The notes beneath the pieces are model-generated. The model made no database searches and was not told the origin of the DNA. It saw nothing but the letters and a program-made list of their open reading frames with translations. Of a stretch of DNA of 64,000 nt, positions 9,801 through 20,806 are shown in pieces; positions within the stretch are counted from its first letter, which is position 1, and every line of letters begins with the position of its first letter. Both the position numbers and the translations under genes were made by a program. This DNA comes from Colocasia esculenta (lineage: Eukaryota; Streptophyta; Magnoliopsida; Alismatales; Araceae): NCBI GenBank assembly GCA_014218235.1, contig CM024755.1:159395941-159459940 (forward strand). The letters are read 5' to 3'.

Positions 9801-12384
9801 ACCATAAAGGAGGATAATAGGGATCTGAGGATTTAGAGAAAGTAGAGGTTATTTTGCATTTCTTAGGAATAGGACTAGAGGAGTCTGTCCTATGAATATG
9901 TTCTCCAACCTTCAGAACAGATCGGAGAAGGGCTTCCTCAAAGTCATCTTTGATGGCCCTAAAATCAGGACCATTAATCTGAGCATCCTCTGGAATGATA
10001 GTAATGAAAGAGGGAGGAGCAGAAGGATGAAGAAGAGAATGGGGGGTGGAAGAAGGTATAGCAGTTGGTCCAGATGAGGAAGGACCAGAGGAGGAGGAAG
10101 CTCCAGCTGAGGAGGAGGTTGGAGGAATGTGTGTGGAAGAGACAGGAGATGTAGTGGATGGTGAAGGAAATGGGGCTGGAGAGGAGATGACTCTGGGTAG
10201 AGGTTGTTTGAACGGTTTAGGAGCTGGAGGTGCTGTGGAGGATGAGGGTGGAGGAGGGGCTGGTGTCTGAATAGGAGAAGGAGCTGGGGGCTCTGGAGCT
10301 AAATCTTCTTCTTCTTCTTGGACCTGCTCAGACTCTGTCTCCACTGGCCCGGTTGGCCCTGAAAAACCTCAACTGGCCCTGTTGGCCCTGGCAAATCTTC
10401 AACTGGCCCTGTTGGCCGAGGTGCTTCTTGAACAGTAGGTGGCCCGGATGGCCCTGATTCTTCTGTAGGCAGTGACCCTGATGGTCTAGGGACTTCTTCT
10501 TCAGTTCCCTCAGAAGGTTGAGCTACAGGAGGTGGAGAAGCAGGAGGTGCTGATGATCTTACCTCCTTTAAAATATCTGAGAGTAGAGCCTTCATGCTTC
10601 CCATTTCTTTATTAAACCACCTTACGGTATTCTTTACTTGGGACAACTCCTTTGCAGCTGAGGCCTGGCTCATAAAGAGTGAGTTGACGTCTACTTGCAC
10701 TGAATAAAGGATTTCACCTTGTGCATCCAGTCTTTCTATCACAGGCTTCAAATTGATAATTATTTTCTGTTTTTGAGTCCTGTGATGTGGAGTATCCGCA
10801 AGGAGATGAATATCAGATGCAACTTCCTTCCCTTTTTCCCTTGCTTTGTACACAAGATCCTGCTCATCGGATTCGGAAGAACTAGCGGTTTCTCCTTCTC
10901 TAAACTGATCTTCTGAGGGATTTTCAGTTCTCTCCCTCCAAGGCTCACTTTTTTTTTCACCCAAAATCTCCCCATCAGCGGGGGCATCTTCCATGGGTGC
11001 ATCCATATGCACAGCTACTTTTTGTTCCTCCTGGATAGGAGGATCTTCCATCTGAACATCATTGTGGCCTGATGCCACATCCTCATTTTCTTGATTTTGC
11101 TCCCCCTTAGTAGGAGCATCTTCTACATGACCATTTTCAACAAAAATTTCTTGCTCCCCCTGAATGGGAGCTTCCTCCATTACAACTTCCTCAATGTGGC
11201 CTGATGCCACAGCTTCTGCAATGTGAACTTCACTAGCCACTGGATCCCTTAAGGAGTTATGGATGGATTCCAGTACATCTCTGAGTACTGAGCCTACTCG
11301 AGAAGAGGGAAGAGGATCCTCTGAACTATGCCCAACTGGCTCAATGTCCTCAAGAGGAATATCCTCAATCCTGCTGCTTGATACTGCTACTGCTGCTGCT
11401 ACTTCTGGTTCTGCTGTTGCTTGAACTACTTCTGCCTCTGGAATCACAGGAACTGCGCCAGCTGTTTCCTGACCTTCTTGGGCTTCGCTAATGATGGCTT
11501 CACCCTCAGCCACAGAAGTCTTTGACCAGACCCCATTGACAATTGAAAAAACCGCTTTTCCTTAAATTTCTGGACCGGATTGCTTGGCCCATCTTCTCAG
11601 ACACATCTCCTACTACACTTATGCCATAGTGCTGAAAAATCTTCGTCAGGAGATGGGCATATGGTAAAGAAACAATCGGCTTGATCTTTGTGTCCCATAC
11701 CTGAGCGCTTGCAAACTTCATCCTTTCAATCATGAGCTCTGCAGTGTTGATTTCTTTGTTCTTGATGGCCCAGAATATTAAATCTGAATCAGCCCTAGCG
11801 CAGGTTGAAAAGGTAGCACTTTTGGGAACCACAATTTGACAAACTACAAAGTGCAAGATGCGATTGAATACTTTTAACTGGTTTACATCCACTTTGTCAT
11901 CTTTTAGTCTGAACTCGGGACCAACTATCCCTAAACCATTTTCTTGGATATTCACATTGTGAACTCCACTGTGTCCGGAGGTAGTCACACCAAAAAGAGA
12001 TGCTAATAAGTCTCGTGTGACCCTGATCTGGGTTCCCTTGACCATGGAAGTCAAGGTCCCGTCTGCCTCTGACTTCAGACACACATAGAAGGCTTTTACC
12101 AGGTCCGGAAAACTTACTTCAGAGATAGTAGCCATCTTCGTCCACTTCAATCTATCCAAAGCTTCGACGATGCTCCCCATTCCGTTCTTCTGCAAATCTG
12201 CCACATCCACTACTTTATGACCGCATAGCTTGATTTTCACAGACGCAAACCTTACTTGCTGCTCAGCGGTAAGAAATTCGGCTCTGTAGCCCCCGACGCT
12301 GCCGGAACTACCAGAAGAGGCCATGGATTTGAACGGAGAGAGTTTATGGAGGACTGGAAAGAGGAATGGAACAGAATCCCTCAA
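6844..12384 (-). pseudogene. Env-like ORF of element B, split and frameshifted
   Basis: Reading minus-strand: 12384-11506 holds a conserved globular domain resembling the 'putative plant transposon protein' (Transposase_32) family. It starts near the MASSGSSGSVGGY motif. After a frameshift near 11510, 11513-10299 is a long acidic region, then GPTGP/GPSGP collagen-like repeats near 10330-10500. A further shift leads to a proline/serine-rich segment and a helical C-terminal domain (10344-8836) with an in-frame TGA at 9643. The last codons resume at 7091 after element G and hit stops at 6970 and 6844. It follows pol, as in SIRE1. Its role is unknown, and no signal peptide or clear membrane segment is evident. 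Confidence 0.8.
7092..8835. mobile_element. Element G: solo LTR (probable gypsy-type), 1744 bp
   Basis: It is flanked by the 5-bp direct repeat GCTGG (7087-7091 and 8836-8840) and bounded by TGTAGAC...GTCTACA, a TG...CA end with a short inverted repeat (TGTAGACaCGCgAATTTTCC against TGTAGACGCTATTTTCC). Removing it rejoins B's env-like frame at AAAGCTGGCACA. It has no protein-coding domain. Inside are many copies of GTCGCTAA / AGCGACGG (7255-7960), an AGAGAGAG run (8065-8120) and a CT-rich GC leader. Length and ends suit an LTR. The superfamily cannot be fixed without an internal region. Confidence 0.8.
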
Positions 12385-12740
12385 GAAATCTCTGGCAGGA
12401 AGTGATTGGAAGCTTGAAATCTTAGAGAGTCGATGCCAGAGTCATTAGGGTATCGCCTCAGGCAGGTGAATGAGAGAGGGAAAGATAGGAGATGAATCGT
12501 TCCCACACAGATTTTGGGATTTATGAAAAGAAATAATGACTTTTTCTTTTCGAAACCGGAGGCGCCTTTATGGCAAAGGAAGACGACAAAAGACCAGTTC
12601 GATAGGAATAAGGACTTATAAAATAGCGAATCTCTAGGAATAATTTTACAAGAATATTTGTGGAAATTTGCTCAAACCCAGGGAGGAAAAATAATTAACA
12701 TTCTGATAATTTATATTTCAGTTTTATATAGATAAATCTT
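12385..12740. other. Spacer between pol and env-like gene in element B
   Basis: These ~350 bp are AT-rich with no open frame of note. The corresponding spacer in element A (50136-50447) is of similar size. Elements C and D, in contrast, have about 1.9 kb here. Confidence 0.6.
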
Positions 12741-13611
12741 TCACAATTTGCACATGCCTAATTCCCTTCTAAGAGATGTAAACCTCTCTTCCAGTAAGGC
12801 CTTTGTGAAGATATCTGCTAACTGATTATTTGTATCAATAAATGAAATATCTATGTTACCATTAGCTACATGATCACGAATGAAATGATATCTAACCTCA
12901 ATGTGTTTAGTCCTTGAGTGTTGTACTGAATTCTTGGTTAAATTTATAGCACTGGTGTTGTCACATAACAGTGGAATTGTCTTGATATGTAGCCCATAAT
13001 CCTCAAGTTGTTGCTTGATCCATAGGAGTTGTGTACAACAACTTCCAGCAGCTACGTACTCAGCTTCAGCTGTTGACAGTGCTACTGAGTTTTGTTTCTT
13101 GGAGGACCATGATATCAGACATCCTGCAAGGAATTGACAACAACCACTGGTGCTTTTTCTGTCTATTTTGCATCCAGCGTAGTCAGCATCAGAGTATCCT
13201 ACTAAGTTAATTTCACATGATTTTAGATACCAAAGACCTAAGTCATGTGTTCTAGCTAAATATCTAAAAATTCTTTTTACTGAAATTAGATGAGATTCTC
13301 TAGGATCTGCCTGATACCTAGTACACATGCATACACTAAATAAAATATCAGGTCTACTAGCAATTAAGTATAGTAAGGATCCTATCATACCTCTGTAGAT
13401 TTTTTGATCTACATTCTTACCATCTTTGTCACTGTCCATTCTTATTGATGTGCTCATAGGTGTTGACAGTGGCTTGGCATTATCAAATCCAAATTTCTTT
13501 AAGAGTTCCTTGGTGTACTAAGCTTGGCAGATGTGAGTCCCTTCCTTTCCTTGTTTGATTTGCAGTCTAAGGAAGTAGTTGAGCTCTCCCATCATGCTCA
13601 TCTCGAACTCT
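12741..13611 (-). pseudogene. RNase H and end of reverse transcriptase (element B)
   Basis: 12741-13457 is open for 238 codons and encodes the copia RNase H domain: YSDADYAGCKIDRKSTSG, then STAEAEY, CDNTSAINL and RTKHIEVRYHF, ending LRRELGMCKL. Upstream, 13458-13611 is the end of RT (LLKKFGF region) with an in-frame stop near 13518. The frame is cut at 13611 by the CACTA terminus; in element A the homologous text continues without a break. RNase H would degrade the RNA of the RNA-DNA hybrid during replication. Confidence 0.9.
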
Positions 13612-13802
13612 CACCACAAGGAAAAGCGCCATTACCGACGGACATTTCCGACGGAAATATATCCGTCAGAAGTTTCGACAGCTATTCTGACGGCTAATAT
13701 TTAGTCGGAATATCCATCAGAATTTCCGACGGACATGTTTCCGTTGGTACTAAATGGTTTTCCGACGTTAGTTTCCGTCGGAAACATCCGTCGGAAATTC
13801 CC
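13612..13802. repeat. CACTA left terminus and subterminal repeats
   Basis: The terminus is at 13612-13630. From about 13634 to 13800 come alternating CCGACGGA and TCCGTCGG units (for example 13635-13641, 13649-13655, 13725-13732, 13776-13795). In En/Spm the subterminal repeats bind the TNPA-type protein. Here they mark the transposon end and explain the sudden loss of B's RT frame. The three bases before the end (TCT) are the expected target duplication. Confidence 0.75.
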
Positions 13803-14370
13803 CAATTTCCCTCCCCGCCACCTCCCCGCGAAACCCACTCTCTCTCCCGCCCTCTTCTCGTCATCTCTCTCACTCTAAAACGCCATCTCCATCGCCTCCT
13901 CCTCATCCTATCCTTCTCTCATCTCTCATCCATCCTCTCTCTCTCTCCTGCCTCTCTCTCGCGTCATCTGTCTCTCTCTCTCAACTCACTGCTCTCCATC
14001 TCCTCATCTCTCTCTCAAATCTCCTCTCTCTCCTCTTTCTCTCTCTTCTCTCTCTCTTCTCCGCCTGCAGCACCGCCGCCCGCTCCGCCTATCCGTTCTT
14101 CGCCGCCCTCACCACCTCGGTCCGCCGCCGCCCATGCACCCCGGCCTTCTGCCGCCCGTAACGCACCCCGCTATGCGCCGCCCCCTGGAAGCAGTTCGTT
14201 CTCTCTCTCTCCCCTCTCTTCCCTCTCTCTCCCCACCCTCCCCTTCTCCCAGCAGAGCCCCCCGAGCCTCTCGCCGGCGCCCCTGTGACCCCGAGCCCCC
14301 CCAGCGCCCCGCCCCCCCCCCGCCTCGCCACCCCACGGCCCCTCCCGGAGCCCCAATACCCCCGCCCCTG
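13803..14370 (+). other. CT-rich leader and GC-rich minisatellite of element E
   Basis: CTCTCTCTC tracts alternate with CCGCC-rich stretches (13803-14280), resembling the long 5' leader of CACTA transposase genes. From about 14280 it becomes a degenerate CCCCACGGCCCCTCCCGGAGCC-type repeat. That repeat resumes at 25603-25669 and 37127-37380, which shows that C and D were inserted into one minisatellite. Several frames are open by composition alone. I see no coding signal. Confidence 0.6.
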
Positions 14371-15709
14371 TTGGGTTTTCCATATATCATGTTTTTGATG
14401 ATCACATTAATATCCTTGAACATTGATTTAATGCAAAATTGATGTGCTAACTAACATGAAAAACATCGTGAAAGTGATTGAGTTAAACATTGCTAAATCA
14501 TACAATGTATATCACTAACAATGTATTTGCATGTAGGTGCACAAGCATGAAAGATGGAGCATTGAAGAGATGAGCAAATAGCACAAAAAACTGTCAAAGA
14601 GGTGCATCTGTCGACAGATGCAATGTACCTGTCGACAGATACACACAGTCATTCCAAGACAGAACTCAGGTTTGCATCTCTGAGTGCACCTGTCGACAGA
14701 TGCAATGTACCTGTCGACAGATACACACAGTCAACCCAGGACAGAGCTCAGGTTTGTATTCCTGAGTGCACCTGTCGACAGATGCAAATTGCCTGTCGAC
14801 AGATACACTCAGAAACTCAATTTTCTGAAACCCAGTTCTCAGCCTGAGTGCGCCTGTCGACAGATGCAAGTGCACCTGTCGACAGACGACGGAAACATGA
14901 GATTTAGAGTTTCCAAATCCGGCCCCACTTGGGTGTTTCCTTCCTCCACGACCCCCACCTTTACCTAACACTATATAAGCATCCTTTTGGAGCCAAATTC
15001 GCAGAGAGCAGCCTCCCATCCAAGAGCCTCCAAGGGACCAAGAGGAAAAGCCCAAATTGCTGCTCTGCTTCAACTTTCTGCCCAGATCGTCGTGGAATCG
15101 CCATCCATGCGAAGTTGAAGCCGGATCGTCGTCAATTCAACCTTCTACATCGATCAGTCTACATCCAATCGAAGTTTGAAGAGCGTTTGGACGATCCACG
15201 AGAAGAATTCCAACTGGATTTGTTCCCCAACTCTAAATTCTTCTCCATTTCACAATTTCCATTCCATCGTGTGTGTGTGGTTGTGTTTCGAGCATCCTTT
15301 GTGCTTGATTCACGAATTTGTGGTTGTTCTGATCGTGGTTCATCAGACAACGTGTGTGTGGTTGAGTTGTTGTGTTGAACTCGCTCATAAGCAGTCGTTT
15401 CTGCGTGTGTGTGTGGACGGTGGATGTAGGATACACGAGTTGTGTACTCCGAACCACCTTAAATCATCGTGTTCTGTGGTTTGTTCGCGTTTTGCGATAG
15501 ATGATTGGTAGGCACGGTGTTCATACGCACGTTTGATACCCTGTTCTCATTATATCAACTCAAGCTGTCTTAATCTCAATCAAATTCTAATCAAGTTTCA
15601 TTAAGATTGCTGTTGCACCGAAAAGAAGCCATCAGTAAATAGAAATTGTCGTAATCTATTCAACCCCCCTTCTAGATTACCATATTGTGTTATTCCGCAT
15701 AACTCTTCA
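14371..15709 (+). repeat. 5' LTR of element C, 1339 bp
   Basis: It runs from TGTTGGGTTTTCCATATATC to CATAACTCTTCA. U3 holds four 82-bp repeats, each with two CTGTCGACAG palindromes (starts 14608/14629, 14690/14711, 14772/14793, 14854/14876). A TATA box CTATATAAGCATCC follows at 14981. Near the 3' end is the pyrimidine-rich CAACCCCCCTTCTAGATTACC shared with element D and, in altered form, with A. The LTR abuts the primer-binding site. Confidence 0.95.
14608..14988 (+). promoter_or_regulatory. LTR promoter of element C: paired CTGTCGACAG boxes plus TATA
   Basis: Eight perfect copies of the 10-bp palindrome sit as four pairs. Within a pair the starts are 21, 21, 21 and 22 bp apart; successive pairs start exactly 82 bp apart. 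After the last pair come GACGACGG and, 96 bp downstream, CTATATAA (14981-14988). The arrangement is what is seen; binding by a dimeric transcription factor is inference. The same array is at 24500-24778 in the 3' LTR. Confidence 0.75.
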
Positions 15710-15711
15710 AT

Positions 15712-15723
15712 TGGTATCAGAGC
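15712..15723 (+). other. Primer-binding site of element C
   Basis: TGGTATCAGAGC, complementary to the 3' end of plant initiator-Met tRNA, lies two bases after the LTR end (CTTCA-AT-TGGTATCAGAGC). This is the standard minus-strand primer site of plant copia elements. Confidence 0.95.
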
Positions 15724-15785
15724 GAGGTTTCTCCGATTTACAGCTTTTCGTAATTTGATCTAGCGATCAGGAGATTTTCGATCTT

Positions 15786-17685
15786 ATGGATTCTAGCAAA
15801 GGGTATATGGCCGAGGGACATTCAGTAACCAGGCCACCCTATTTTGATGGCACTGACTACTCTTATTGGAAAAATCGTATGCAGGTATTTTTGAGAGCTC
15901 AAAATTACGAGCTGTGGAAGATAGTCAGCAAGGGACCATATGTGTTGCCCGAGGACGAAGACACCTGGACGAAAGACCAAATAGCTAAAGGAACTCTCAA
16001 CTGGAGCGCACTAAACATGATGCAATGTGCGGTGCATCCAAAGGAGTTTTCAAGAGTCTCCACATGCTCAACAGCAAAAGAGATGTGGGACAAACTTGAA
16101 CTCATTTACGAAGGTACGTCCGAGGTAAGGGAAACTAAAGTTAGCATGTTAGTGTCTGAATATGAAATGTTCAAGATGAAAACTGATGAAAACATATCAG
16201 ACATGTTTGCAAGATTCATGCTAATAGTTAACGGGCTAAAAGGTCTTAAGAAGGAATACTCTGAAAGTGACTTAGTAAGAAAGATACTTCGATCTCTTAC
16301 TTCATCTTGGAATACTAAGGCCACTGTCATTGAGGATTCCAAAGACCTTTCCAAAATGAAATTGGATGAACTAATTGGCTCCTTAATGACATATGAAATC
16401 AACATCAAAAGAAAAGAATTAGAAGAAAATCCTAGGAAGTCAATTGCTTAAAAGCATCCAACAAAACATCAACAAGCTCCAAGAAATCCATTCAACAAGA
16501 TAGTGATGAGCAAGGAACATCTAGTGAGAGTGATAATGATGAAATGGCAATGCTCACTAGACAATTCAAGAAATTTCTGAAGTTCAAAAGGAGAGACACA
16601 GGTAACTCCAAACCTTCAAAAAAAAATTTTCACAGAAATATGAGTCCAACAAAAAATCTGATATTGTTTGTTATGAATGCAAGAAACAGGGGCACATGAG
16701 AGGAGAATGCCCGGAACTCAAGAAGAAGCTGAAGAAGGAAAAATTCACCTCCAAGAAAGCCAAAGCAATGTTGGCCACCTGGAGTGATGAAGATGAAGAT
16801 GAAGATGAAGATGCACAAGAAACATCCGATGATGAAGAAGTGAAATGCTTAATGGCTAGGAGTGATGACTCCACCGAGGTAAACTTCTCATTTGATGATT
16901 TCACTGCAAGTGAATGGGAGGAAGCATACACTACTCTATTTGAAAAATTTTGTGAATATAGATCTGAAAATAAAGCATTAAAAAAGAAATGCAACTCCCT
17001 TGTGCATGATAAGAACAATGATGAACGAATTGCATTCCTGACAAAAGAAATAGAAATGATGAAAGTTGATGAAAAGACTCATAATGAAGAGATGGATTGC
17101 TTGAAAATGAAATTGCAAGAAACACAAAAAGAAAAAGACTGTTTAAGCCATTCTCTTGAATTCCTTCAAGAAGAACATCTAGAAACAAAGAAAAAGTTGG
17201 AACAAACTGAAAAGGAATTGAAAGAGAAATCTGAGGACTTGATGAAATTTGTAAAAGGGAAGCAAAATCTAGATGCGGTTTTGGGTGCTAAAATACATGT
17301 AACCAAGCATGGGTTAGGATATCAACCTGTCAAACAAAAGAAAATAGGAGAGTCATTGATCACTTCCTTTGTTGATCCTAGTCCAAGCACAAGCAAGCAT
17401 GTTCCCACAAAGCATAAACAAGTCAATCTCAAACCAAGTGTTGCAACCCAAACAATCAAACAAACAAAATGCTCCCAACAAACAAAAGAAAAAAGCCACC
17501 TGTCGACAGATGGAATGGTGCCTGTCGACAGGAAAGAACAACTTCAACCAATAAACAGTCTATCAAGCAACAAAAAATTGAAAAGAAAATTCCTTCATGC
17601 AAAGTGTGTAAAAAGATTGGTCATGATGAAAACAATGCTGGAACAATCCAAAGAAACAGAAATTCAAACAAGTTTGGATTCCTAA
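15786..17685 (+). pseudogene. Gag of element C, frameshifted
   Basis: The ATG at 15786 opens MDSSKGYMAEGHSVTRPP and the copia Gag core (YWKNRMQVFL..., LRSL.SSW motifs). The first frame stops at 16451 after KSIA through a one-base loss relative to D. The frame moves twice before resuming at 16670 with a CCHC zinc knuckle (CYECKKQGHMRGEC), then acidic residues and ~130 residues of coiled coil (about 16950-17270). A second knuckle (CKVCKKIGH, about 17600) is damaged by an indel. An SVATQTI motif near 17440 resembles the LC8 dynein light-chain binding motif reported for Sirevirus Gag. Two CTGTCGACAG copies sit in the coding sequence (17500, 17522). Gag would form the particle. Confidence 0.9.
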
Positions 17686-18892
17686 ACATCTACTTTGCTG
17701 AAGAAATTTTGGAGGTAACAACAAAGGCCAAATAATTGGCACAGGTAATGTTGGTAAGTGTCCCTCCAATTCAATTGAAAATGTACTGTTGGTTGATGGC
17801 CTTAATCACAACTTGCTTAGCATAAGTCAATTGTGTGATAGAGGTCACAACGTCATTTTTGAATCAAATTCATGTCAAATTGTTGATAAAGAAACAGGAA
17901 GTGTAAAATTTTCTGGAAAAAGAGTGAATAACATTTACTTAGTTGACTTAGATGATCCAGAAAATGATAACTTGTGTCTTGTTGCAAATAGACAGGATGA
18001 ATTGACCTTGTGGCATCGTAGGCTTGGCCATGCGAGCTACAACGTGTTGCACAAGATCATGAAGCTCAAATTAGTAAGTGGACTTCCTGACATTTCTTTT
18101 AACAACAATGAAAGTTTTTGTGATGCATGTGCACAGGGAAAACAGACCCGGAAGTCTTTCAAATCTAAAGCACCGGTAAGCACATCTAAACCATATGAAC
18201 TGTTGCACATGGACCTTTTTGGACCAACTAGAACTCTAAGTCTCAATGGCAAACGTTTTGGTTTTGTCATTGTAGATGATTTTTCTAGGTTCACATGGGT
18301 CAAATTCTTGGCACACAAAAGTGAAACACTTACAATCTTCCAAGAATTCTTTAACAAGATTGAGCATGGCAATGTGAATAAAATATGTTCAATCCGCACC
18401 GATCACGGGGGAGAATTTGATAACAATGCATTTTCTGATTTTTGCAGGCACCAAGGGATTGAACATCTGTTCTCTTCCCCAAGGACTCCAGAACAAAATG
18501 GAGTAGTGGAGAGGAAAAACAGAACATTGGTGGAAATGGCTCGCACTCTTCTAGTTGAAGGCCAACTCTCCAAAAGCTTTTGGGCAGAAGCAGTGAACAC
18601 TTCGTGCTACATTCTAAACAGAGCCATGGTAAGACCTGTGATAAAGAAAACCCCTACCATTTGTTGAAAGGTAAGAAACCCAACCTTGGGTACTTCCGAG
18701 TTTTGGCTCAAAGGTATTTATTCATAACAATGATAAATCTGATTTAGATAAATTTGAAGCCAAAAGTGATCAAGGTGTTTTTCTAGGCTACTCAGAACAC
18801 TCTAGGGCATATAGGGTGTTTAACAATAAAACACGCACTGTGGAAGAAACTCCACATGTTATTTTGATGAGACTTATGCCAAATCTAACAGC
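17686..18892 (+). pseudogene. Integrase with protease remnant (element C)
   Basis: About 200 bp present in D, including the protease active-site motif DSG, are missing: the sequence jumps at about 17695 from the Gag end to FGGNNKGQ, just past the active site. Integrase is open from 17789 to 18667 (292 codons): zinc-binding LWHRRLGH and CDACAQGKQ, then the catalytic D (HMDLFGP), D (IRTDHGGEF) and E (VVERKNRTL). Frameshifts after 18650 and near 18870 break the C-terminal part (DKFEAKSDQG, HSRAYRVF). Integrase would insert the cDNA into the host chromosome. Confidence 0.9.
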
Positions 18893-20806
18893 TTGAACGT
18901 TAACAGGACTGAAAAAGAGGATGAAGGAACATCGCTTAAGGACCTACAAGTCAAAGCAAAAGACAAATCTGAAGAAGATTCCAAGACCAAAGGTGGATAT
19001 CTTCACAGGGACTACGATGAAGATGATGAAATAGCATTCAGAAAAAAAGATGAAACACTTGAAGAGAATCCACCAGAAAGTGAACCTCCTGAAGAGCGAC
19101 ATTCACAAGATCAAATTCCTCAAGGACAAGATACTCCCGGCCCTTCAACAATCACAAATGTGAGGTATTCCAAAGATCACCCACTTGATGATGTGATAGG
19201 TAGTTTAAATGATTCTGTTCAAACAAGGTCTCAAGTAAGACAAATAATTGAACATGATCTTTTTGCTTTTGTTTCTCAAGTGGAACCCAAAAATGTTGAA
19301 GAAGCCTTAAAAGATAACTCGTGGATTGATGCTATGCATGAGGAACTTGGTCAATTTCAAAGAAATAATGTATGGAGTTTAGTTCCTAGAACCCCTGAAA
19401 TTTCTATCATAGGAACTAGATGGGTGTTTAGGAATAAACTTAATGAAGAAGGAAAAGTGGTCAGAAATAAAGCAAGACTCGTAGCAAAAGGATATAGTCA
19501 AGAATTTGGTGTAGACTTTGAAGAGTCCTTTGCTCCTGTAGCCAGGTTAGAAGCAGTCAGAATTTTATTGGCATATGCATGCTCCCATAAGTTCAAACTC
19601 TATCAAATGGATGTTAAAACTGCTTTCTTAAATGGCTATATCAAAGAAGAAGTCTATGTCTCTCAACCACCAGGTTTTGAAAATTCTGAAATGCCTAACC
19701 ATGTGTATAAATTGCACAAAGCTCTTTATGGTTTGAAACAGGCACCTCGAGCTTGGTATGATAGACTAAGCAATTTTCTGGTAAGCAAAAACTACTCAAG
19801 AGGTAAAGTAGACCAAACACTCTTCACTAAGAAAGTTCGCAATCACATAATTGTTGTTCAAGTTTATGTGGACGATATCATATTTGGTTCTACTAACCTT
19901 CACTGTGTGAAGAATTTTCTAAACACATGCACAGTGAATTTGAGATGAGTCTAATGGGGGAGCTTCAATTCTTTCTTGGTTTGCAGGTGAAACAACATGA
20001 AGAAGGCTTCTTCATAAATCAAGAAAAATATGTCAAAGAGCTTCTCAAACGATTTCAATTTGAGCAAGCAAACCAGCCTCCACCCCAATGAGCACAAGCG
20101 TCAAATTGGAAAATGATGAGAAAGGTAAACCGGTAGATGCAAAGCACTTCCGAGGTATGATTGGCTCACTCCTTTATCTTACTGCAAGTAGACCGATATA
20201 CAATTTAGTGTTTGCCTTTGTGCTAGATATCAATCTAGTCCAAAGGAAAGCCATTTAATTGCAGTCAAGAGAATTTTCCGATATCTCTCAGGCACATACA
20301 ATTTGGGTTTTTGGTACCCAGCAGGCAGTAGTTTTGATTTGATCTCATATTCTGATGCTGATTATGCTGGATGTAAAATTGATAGAAAAAGCACTAGTGG
20401 ATATTGCCAATTCCTTGGCGGTTGCATGGTTTCGTGGGCATCCAAGAAACAACACTCGGTTGCACTCTCCACTGCAGAGGCAGAATATGTCGCTGCAGGA
20501 AGTTGTGCAGCTCAAGTGTTGTGGATCAAAAGTCAGTTAGCTGACTATAATGTTGAAATTGGATGCACACCTATCCTATGTGACAACACAAGTGCTATCA
20601 ACCTTTCAAAAAACCCTGTCCAACACTCAAGGACTAAACACATAGAAATCCGTCATCATTTCTTGAGAGATGAAGTTGCCAATAAAACCTTGGAACTTAA
20701 TTTCATTCCCACAGAAAAACAATTGGCTGATATTTTCACCAAACCCTTGTCTGAAGATAGATTCACATCCTTAAGAAGAGAATTGGGTTTGTGTAAAATG
20801 CAATGA
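18893..20806 (+). pseudogene. Reverse transcriptase and RNase H (element C)
   Basis: 18893-19948 encodes an acidic linker, then RT: WVFRNKLNEEGKVVRNKARLVAKGY, QMDVKTAFLNG, LYGLKQAPRAWY and the catalytic YVDDIIFG near 19870. A one-base loss near 19898 shifts the frame, and two more indels follow up to 20300 (around 20080 and 20200). RNase H is open at 20303-20806 (YSDADYAGCKIDRKSTSG, STAEAEY, CDNTSAINL, ending LGLCKMQ). The enzyme pair would copy the RNA genome to DNA. This copy cannot yield a full protein. Confidence 0.93.

Larger units (their letters stand above)
6317..13611 (-). mobile_element. Element B: 3' half of a Sirevirus (Ty1/copia)
   Basis: In minus-strand order it holds the end of RT, RNase H (12741-13457), a ~350-bp spacer, a long env-like gene (12384 to about 6844), the polypurine tract and the LTR end. 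The gag, protease, integrase and 5' LTR are not here. RT stops abruptly at 13611, where a CACTA end begins. The missing half is therefore expected on the far side of the CACTA element, outside the window. The env-like gene was itself split by the solo LTR at 7092-8835. B's proteins are closest to those of element A. Confidence 0.85.

Noticed and set aside
14089..14442. Overlapping open frames in the GC/CT-rich leader and minisatellite
   Set aside because: Glycine/arginine- or proline-rich peptides in several frames at once are expected from this base composition.
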